This document shows positions 59,701-64,000 of a stretch of 64,000 nt of DNA, in pieces; the stretch's first letter is position 1, and each line of letters starts with the position of its first letter. Position numbers and translations under genes: made by a program. Below the pieces are notes generated by a model. It was given only the letters and a program-made list of their open reading frames with translations. It did no database searches and was not told where the DNA came from. The DNA comes from Asterochloris sp. CNOR1 (taxonomy: Eukaryota; Chlorophyta; Trebouxiophyceae; Trebouxiales; Trebouxiaceae): NCBI GenBank assembly GCA_963969365.1, contig OZ017763.1:1116001-1180000 (forward strand), given 5' to 3'.

Positions 59701-61391
59701 GTGCCAGGGCTTGCAGGGCATGTAGCACACAGTGGAGCAGGTCCTGGTGGAGCTCCTTGCCGTGTCTCAGGAGGCTCGAAAAAGACGTGATTCCACCAGC
59801 CTCCCTGCAGGCAGGCACCATCACTGTTTCATATACAGGGCGGTACATATCTGTGAAGGCTCAAGCAACCTGGACCCTGACATGATTCTTGCAGCCACAT
59901 GGCAGCAGTATGATTTCATACCCGGCGGGATAGGCCCAGTGAAGGCTCAAGCAGGCTACAAAAGGATGTAATGCCCCAGCTTCCCTGCAGGCAGTGCATG
60001 GAGCAGCCCCTTGTCATGCATAAGCAGGCCCACTGCCTCCCACCTCCCTGCAGGCAATTAACAGCATCAAGACACACAGCGCAGTGTGATGACAGAAGTG
60101 GAGGCTCAAGCAGGCTTGGAAAGAACGTGATCCCACCAGCCTGCCTGCAGGCAGTTGACAGCGTCACAATATGCAGAAAGGGCGGTGCAGCAGTAGTGAG
60201 TGGAGGCTCAAACAGGCCTGAAAAGGATCCCGGCAGCCGGAAAGCATGACTATAACACACAGGGGCAGTGCAATACTGGAGAGCTAAGGTTCAAGCGCCA
60301 TTAGCAAAAGTGTTGTTCTTCCTCCTTGTGGACAACCAGGCCTGTCAGTGTGAACTGCCAGGAGAACCACAAGGTGCCCAGGCACCCAAGCAGATGCGCA
60401 CATGCTTGCAAAAAAGTGTTGAGCAGCCCAAGTGCTCCTGAGCTTTGCTGCATTCCGTAGACAGCACATAGGCAAATTGCCTGAAGAGCCCGCAACAGAC
60501 CTGAGCAGCACCTGGATGGGCCCTATGCCTGCCAGCAGACATGGAGCCTGGACAGCACTGTTAGCAGAGCGGTCCAGGCACCGACACGCTCCCCGTGCTA
60601 CAGCAAGCTGGAACAACCATGGTTTGCCATTTCATCTGACCAGCACCTGGAGATGCTGCCTGACAGCACCACAATTGCCCTGGCTGCACTCAGCATGACC
60701 TGCTTGGCAGCATTGTCAAGGACTCCGTCCAAACCTCTATGGAAAAACAGAGAAAATCGTGCATAGCCAACTCACCTGATCAGCATCCGATTTGGGGCGC
60801 TGCCTGCCAGCACTGATATTGCCCTGGCTGCACTCAGCGTGAGCTGCTTGGCAGGGCTGTCCAGCAGCCCCACCAGCCCGGGAATAGCCCCACTCTCCCC
60901 AAATGCTAAGCTGTACTCCTCGCTCTGCAGGCTCAATGCCCTGCACAGCATGCTTCATGTTTGAGTCGGGTACTCTGCTGACAGGCTGGGGCACCTATGC
61001 AGGACATGTTGCCTCTGCATGGTGGACCAAGTCATTCAACATGCCATGGGCCTGCAGATGCCTGCAATGCTCTGCAGGGCACGAGCTCTGCTGAGCGCAC
61101 TGGCCACTGTGCTGAGACGTGGCGCTTGAGGGGCCTCCTAGCAGTTGCGAGGGGCAACATCAGCAATGTAGCTAAACTGAGCACAGCACAAAGGGCTTGC
61201 TCTGAGGATATATTCAGAGCTGCAGTTGCAATGATGCACGCAGAGGGTGACTGGCAAGATCAAAATTGCACAAAACCATTCTGTAGACAGTGACCTCCTT
61301 ACTTTATCTGCTCTGCAGTAATTTCTTGCTCAGCCTCATCGCCTGAGCGCAGTTGCCGCAGCAACTGCGCCACAATGTCTTCGTCAATCAT
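53796..61391 (-). CDS. Armadillo-repeat protein with C-terminal SAM domain, 642 residues
   Basis: Complete gene. Exons 61303-61391, 60776-60922, 59618-59804, 58727-58923, 58053-58227, 57662-57857, 57010-57115, 56631-56730, 56163-56242, 55791-55866, 55214-55345, 54800-54895, 54284-54367 and 53796-54059 join in phase and total 1,929 nt. Start MIDEDIVAQLLRQLRSG. Armadillo repeats fill about residues 30-430. They show the G-A/G-hxxLVxLL and N-E/S-N-K pattern, e.g. ESGAIPGLVGLLDS, IREAGAIQRLVELLDQG, VSNEANKAAVREA, TSGNESNKLAL and LAGGVPPLMKLMMD. Residues about 452-515 form a SAM domain: VCQLLQDLGLQ, ELLELSDEEIREDLGL and AKKILLVRSAF (helix 5). The tail has a degenerate EF-hand-like stretch and ends in a Ser/Pro-rich segment. 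The SAM exon 55214-55345 uses a GC donor (GCAAGT). The 55791-55866 frame is set by phase only. ARM-SAM order recalls SARM1, but no TIR domain is present. Likely a protein-protein scaffold. Confidence 0.82.
56520..56600. repeat. Intronic copy of the end of ARM exon 56631-56730
   Basis: CCTGCTCGCTGGGCC at about 56535 repeats CCTGCTCGCTGGGCCTG at about 56631, which is the exon's 3' end with its donor. The similarity then fades into CATCA/GAGCTTC-like pieces. Confidence 0.5.
59085..59158. repeat. Intronic copy of the start of ARM exon 58727-58923
   Basis: Minus-strand translation of the copy reads VAQQLMASFLGCMMGPNV, against EAQKLTASLLGHMARSDV at the exon start. The acceptor-like CTGCAG is conserved in the copy. 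Confidence 0.7.
59853..60233. repeat. Intronic degraded copies of the start of exon 59618-59804
   Basis: Diverged copies of 59765-59814 (exon start plus its acceptor) lie in the upstream intron at 59939-59994 and 60099-60154, with shorter pieces at 59853-59875 and 60200-60233. In minus-strand translation the exon start reads EAGGITSFSSLL. Two copies read QAGGITFFPSLLEPP and GSWGITSFCSLLEPS, each again preceded by a TGCAG-type acceptor. Confidence 0.75.
60657..60722. repeat. Intronic copy of the middle of ARM exon 60776-60922
   Basis: The stretch closely matches 60798-60865: both contain GCCCTGGCTGCACTCAGC and a following TGCTTGGCAG. The copy lies downstream of the exon in transcript terms and has lost the reading frame. 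Confidence 0.7.
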
Positions 61392-62162
61392 AAAGTGACT
61401 GCAGATGGGCAGCCTGAGCACTCCTGAGAAGGTGCTAGCCCAGAAGAGGGGTTACAGTGATCTGACAAGTCTTGAGAAGGCAAGTGAGGCTGGATGCGCA
61501 CTGCCTTTCTATCTGTATCATGGTCCAGATTTCTGCTACCACTGCTGGCCTCTCTGCAGCCTCTGTAGTTGCCCTGCACCACTACTCCACCATCACAGAT
61601 GCAATGAGTAGAGAGTACACCACAATGGAACCATGCCAGTCCATTTATCCAATGCAGAAGTGATCACTGATGGCCATTCCCCTGGCAGGCAGCATGTGCC
61701 TAGCGGACAGCCGCAGGACAGCTTAAACATTGTAACCTGCACAGACCTGGTTGCCTGTACCATACTGCTGAAGGGCATCTGGCCCTCAGCAGCCTTCAAT
61801 GAAAGCTGTATGCTCCCTTTCAGAGCACATATACCCAAAGCTATCAGCAAAAGAATAGCAGGCACCATGCTCGCAGCCTGCACACTTCTTGCGATTTGTG
61901 GTGATTTTCATCAGCATGACAGAGCAGCAGCTACTGTTTTCATCGCATGGCCCATGCCACATTTCTACTCCTGACCTTGTGCCTGCTCCATGTTTTCGCT
62001 GCAAGTTTGCATTGGAATCAATACCACAGGCGCCATGCAGGCAGATCTCTACAATCCATATGGATTCACACTGGTGCTTATGGTTGTACAAGTTAAGATC
62101 AGTAGCTTTCGGTCAGAATTGCCCTCAAGATTGGGCTGGTCTCATCTCAGGGCCAGGAATGA
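61392..62162. other. Intergenic region upstream of the ARM-SAM gene
   Basis: This region holds the 5' region of the ARM-SAM gene and the 3' UTR of the next minus-strand gene. The minus-strand frame is open for about 15 codons upstream of the chosen ATG, so an upstream start or 5' exon remains possible. No other coding exon is convincing. Confidence 0.4.
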
Positions 62163-63783
62163 TCAAGCGAGGGGGTCAGTGTCAACGTCTGGGCTGCACA
62201 GACGCTTGCAGCCCTTGAAAGGTAGAGGCATGCCACTGGAGGGCTGCTTGCGCTTGATGCCCCCTGGCACCCCCTGCTTGGCTGCAGCAGAGTATTTGCT
62301 GTGCCCAGCCCTGCCTCTTGGCTTGCATCCCGCCGCACTGCAGCAGCCTGCGGGCTGTCGACAGGGCCTTTGCCGCTCTGGGAAGATGCACCATCCGTCA
62401 AAGCTCTTAAGTTGTTGGAAGCTGCCTAGCGGCCACATGATGCCTTTGCCCAGCGCCTTTTGCTCCAGCAACCATCCCATGAAAGGCGTGCCATCCTTCA
62501 GCGCCCACTTGCCACCTGCATGGGTTTCATGATGCTTGTGAAGCTATCAGCGTGTTAATAGGTGATGAAAGCATTGCTTGGCCCAGTTCGTCACAGCAAC
62601 ATCAGCACTGACAGGTCTGCTCAGCAGCTCAGCAAGCCGCATAATTCAGCAGCTCAAGCCTGGATGCAGGACAGTCAAGCACAAGAAACAAGCACAAGAA
62701 ACTCACTCCCATCTGGGTGCTCGAAGGACGCCAGCGCCTCCGCCGCCGCAACCTGCCTCCCCATGATGGAGGCCATCAGGGCTGCAGCAGGGGCCGGCCT
62801 GTCTGTGCTGGGCATGAGGAGACAACAGACAAACAATAATGCAACCACCACTTTGCAGCCTGTTGGTCAGTTGGCCATCTGCTAGGCATTATTGAAGGGG
62901 ATCTCTGGGATCTGGGAAGCATGATGGCGTATTCGCCGGCGGTGGAAGAGGGGCGCCACGCGCTTGGAGGGGACCCGTGGCGCTCTGGTGGGGTGACAAG
63001 GGCTTCTGCCTGGCAGCACTTCAGCCTCAAAGGCTGGTGCCCAGCAGGGCGCAGTCTCAAGAACCGGTGCATGACTGCATCTCAGTCTCAGACGTTGGCA
63101 CCTGGCACAGCCTCAGGTCTTACCAGCCACCAGGCGCCACACAGTGGCGTCCCTCTTCTGGCACCTCAGCACCAGGTCAAAGTGTTCCCTGAATGCCAGC
63201 CTGCCAAATGCAAGGAGCCCAGGGCGTGTGTTGCTGTTCTCCATGGAGATCTTTTCTGCCTTGCGGCTGCCCTTTTTGCCGGTAGCTGCAACATTCACGA
63301 CCAGCATTCAGAGCAGGAACTGGTAGCAACTCCTGCGCAATCTTGCACGGCAGGCCAGCAGAACAGCTCGGCCTCTGACTGTACATCCTGCTGATGTTCC
63401 ACCAGGTAAGAGCAGCCTCTGTGGGCTTCAGACTCCATAGATGCTGTAGAGCCTGCTTTGCAGAAGCATGGGCGCATCAGCCGGTCCATCTGACCATTCT
63501 GCTCAACCATAGCAGGTGTGCTGAGCAGCCTTGCACAGCGGTCATCAGACAAGTCAACAGCAGATACAACGAAGTGCCGGCATCCGACACGAGGACGGTA
63601 CTTGAGGTCAGGTCTTGCGTCAAGCTTGGCCCATCAAGCCGTGCTGGGCACAAGCTCACTTGGCATGAGGGACTGAGGCGGCAGCGCCACTGCCAACTTG
63701 ATGAGCTCCCGCAACACCTTCTGGGGAACAGCGCTGTGCAGCGGTGCCAGAGTCCAGTCCCAGCTGTCAAAGGACTCAGGTGC
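62163..63783 (-). CDS. Unrecognised gene, C-terminal exons (5' end beyond or near right edge)
   Basis: Exons 63660-63783, 63124-63285, 62707-62781 and 62163-62515 (stop TGA 62163-62165) join in phase. Reading 5' to 3': SFDSWDWTLAPLHSAVPQKV with a helix of hydrophobic residues, a Lys-rich patch TGKKGSRKAEK, RPGLLAFGRLAFREHFDL, then MASIMGRQVAAAEALASF, a short GKWALKDGTPFMGWLLEQ segment, and a basic Cys/Gly/Lys-rich tail (GCKPRGRAG; GGIKRKQP). The tail could serve nuclear localisation or nucleic-acid binding. No known domain is recognised. The intron 62782-63123 is unusually CpG-rich with open frames on both strands, but no exon there fits the phase. More 5' exons should lie right of 63783; none is clear in the last 217 bp. 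Confidence 0.6.
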
Positions 63784-64000
63784 CTGAGAAAGGGCAGATT
63801 GCCATCCTCTCAAGTGACCTGATGTGTGACGCGCAGACAACTGGCAATGCCTGGCGCTGCGCAGCGCCAAGTGCAGCTGAATGCAGCCACTTGCGCCTGA
63901 TGCTGTGGGGCACAGGGGCAACAAAGGAAGTGCAGCAGGAAGCCACAGCAAGTGTGCCTGCAGGCGCTGATGTATGAAATGCAGTTGAGTGGTGATGTGG

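Noticed and set aside
62921-63394. Plus-strand 157-codon frame (MMAYSPAVEEGRHALG) as a separate gene
   Set aside because: It overlaps an intron and exon of the minus-strand gene in a CpG-rich stretch where all frames are open by chance.
63630-63660. In-frame TGA within apparent coding sequence, considered as stop-codon reassignment or selenocysteine
   Set aside because: A GTGAGC donor lies just before it, and splicing to 63285 joins in phase, so the TGA is intronic.
1-64000. CRISPR arrays, rRNA, tRNA or bacterial-type operons
   Set aside because: No regular direct repeats with unique spacers, no RNA-gene-like segments and no ribosome-binding-site-spaced ORF clusters were seen.

Overview
The window looks like nuclear DNA of a unicellular green alga, most probably a trebouxiophyte-like chlorophyte. 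This is an inference. It rests on dense short introns (about 50 to 700 bp), exons of about 80 to 300 bp, 3' splice sites that are almost always TGCAG, a moderately GC-rich composition, very Ala/Gln-rich proteins, and a homologue of the cilium-linked EFCAB10 family. No rRNA, tRNA, CRISPR array or bacterial operon is visible. Most open frames here are chance frames in introns or shadows of exons. I built genes by reading GT...AG boundaries and testing that consecutive exons join in phase. Exon edges are good to a few bases.

Layout. (1) Positions 1-33350, minus strand: one giant gene with its start codon at 33350, running off the left edge. I can place about 69 exons, roughly 12.6 kb of coding sequence or about 4,200 residues. 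It encodes an Ala/Glu/Gln/Arg-rich helical repeat or coiled-coil protein with a loose GD-xxAA repeat signature. (2) 33586-34550, plus strand: a complete 134-residue EFCAB10-like protein (five exons), divergent from the giant gene across a 235-bp shared upstream region. (3) 34819 to about 45057, minus: a nuclear protein of about 1,570 residues or more. It has a small Cys-rich module near the visible N-terminus, long disordered basic segments, a SET domain with an altered NHSC-like motif, and a Gln-rich C-terminal coiled coil. It converges on gene 2. (4) 46071-47690, minus: a protein with a PD-(D/E)XK nuclease-like motif. (5) About 48051-49615, plus: a decayed ORF series that may derive from a mobile tyrosine recombinase. 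(6) 50552-53626, minus: a complete 472-residue polytopic membrane protein (11 exons, all in phase). (7) 53796-61391, minus: a complete 642-residue armadillo-repeat plus SAM-domain protein (14 exons, all in phase). (8) 62163 to beyond 63783, minus: the 3' part of an unrecognised gene.

The most unusual feature runs across the genes. Many introns carry diverged copies ('echoes') of the end of a neighbouring exon, often with its splice site, in the giant gene, the SET gene and the ARM-SAM gene alike. That is what repeated small tandem duplications would leave, and it matches the tandem-duplication model of intron gain and exon multiplication. A second oddity is a recurrent 5' splice site GTCAG with C at +3, seen at eight exons in three genes. 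The EFCAB10-like neighbour and the giant rod-like protein share a promoter region, so a structural role in a cilium, basal body or other cytoskeletal structure is a reasonable but untested idea for the giant protein.
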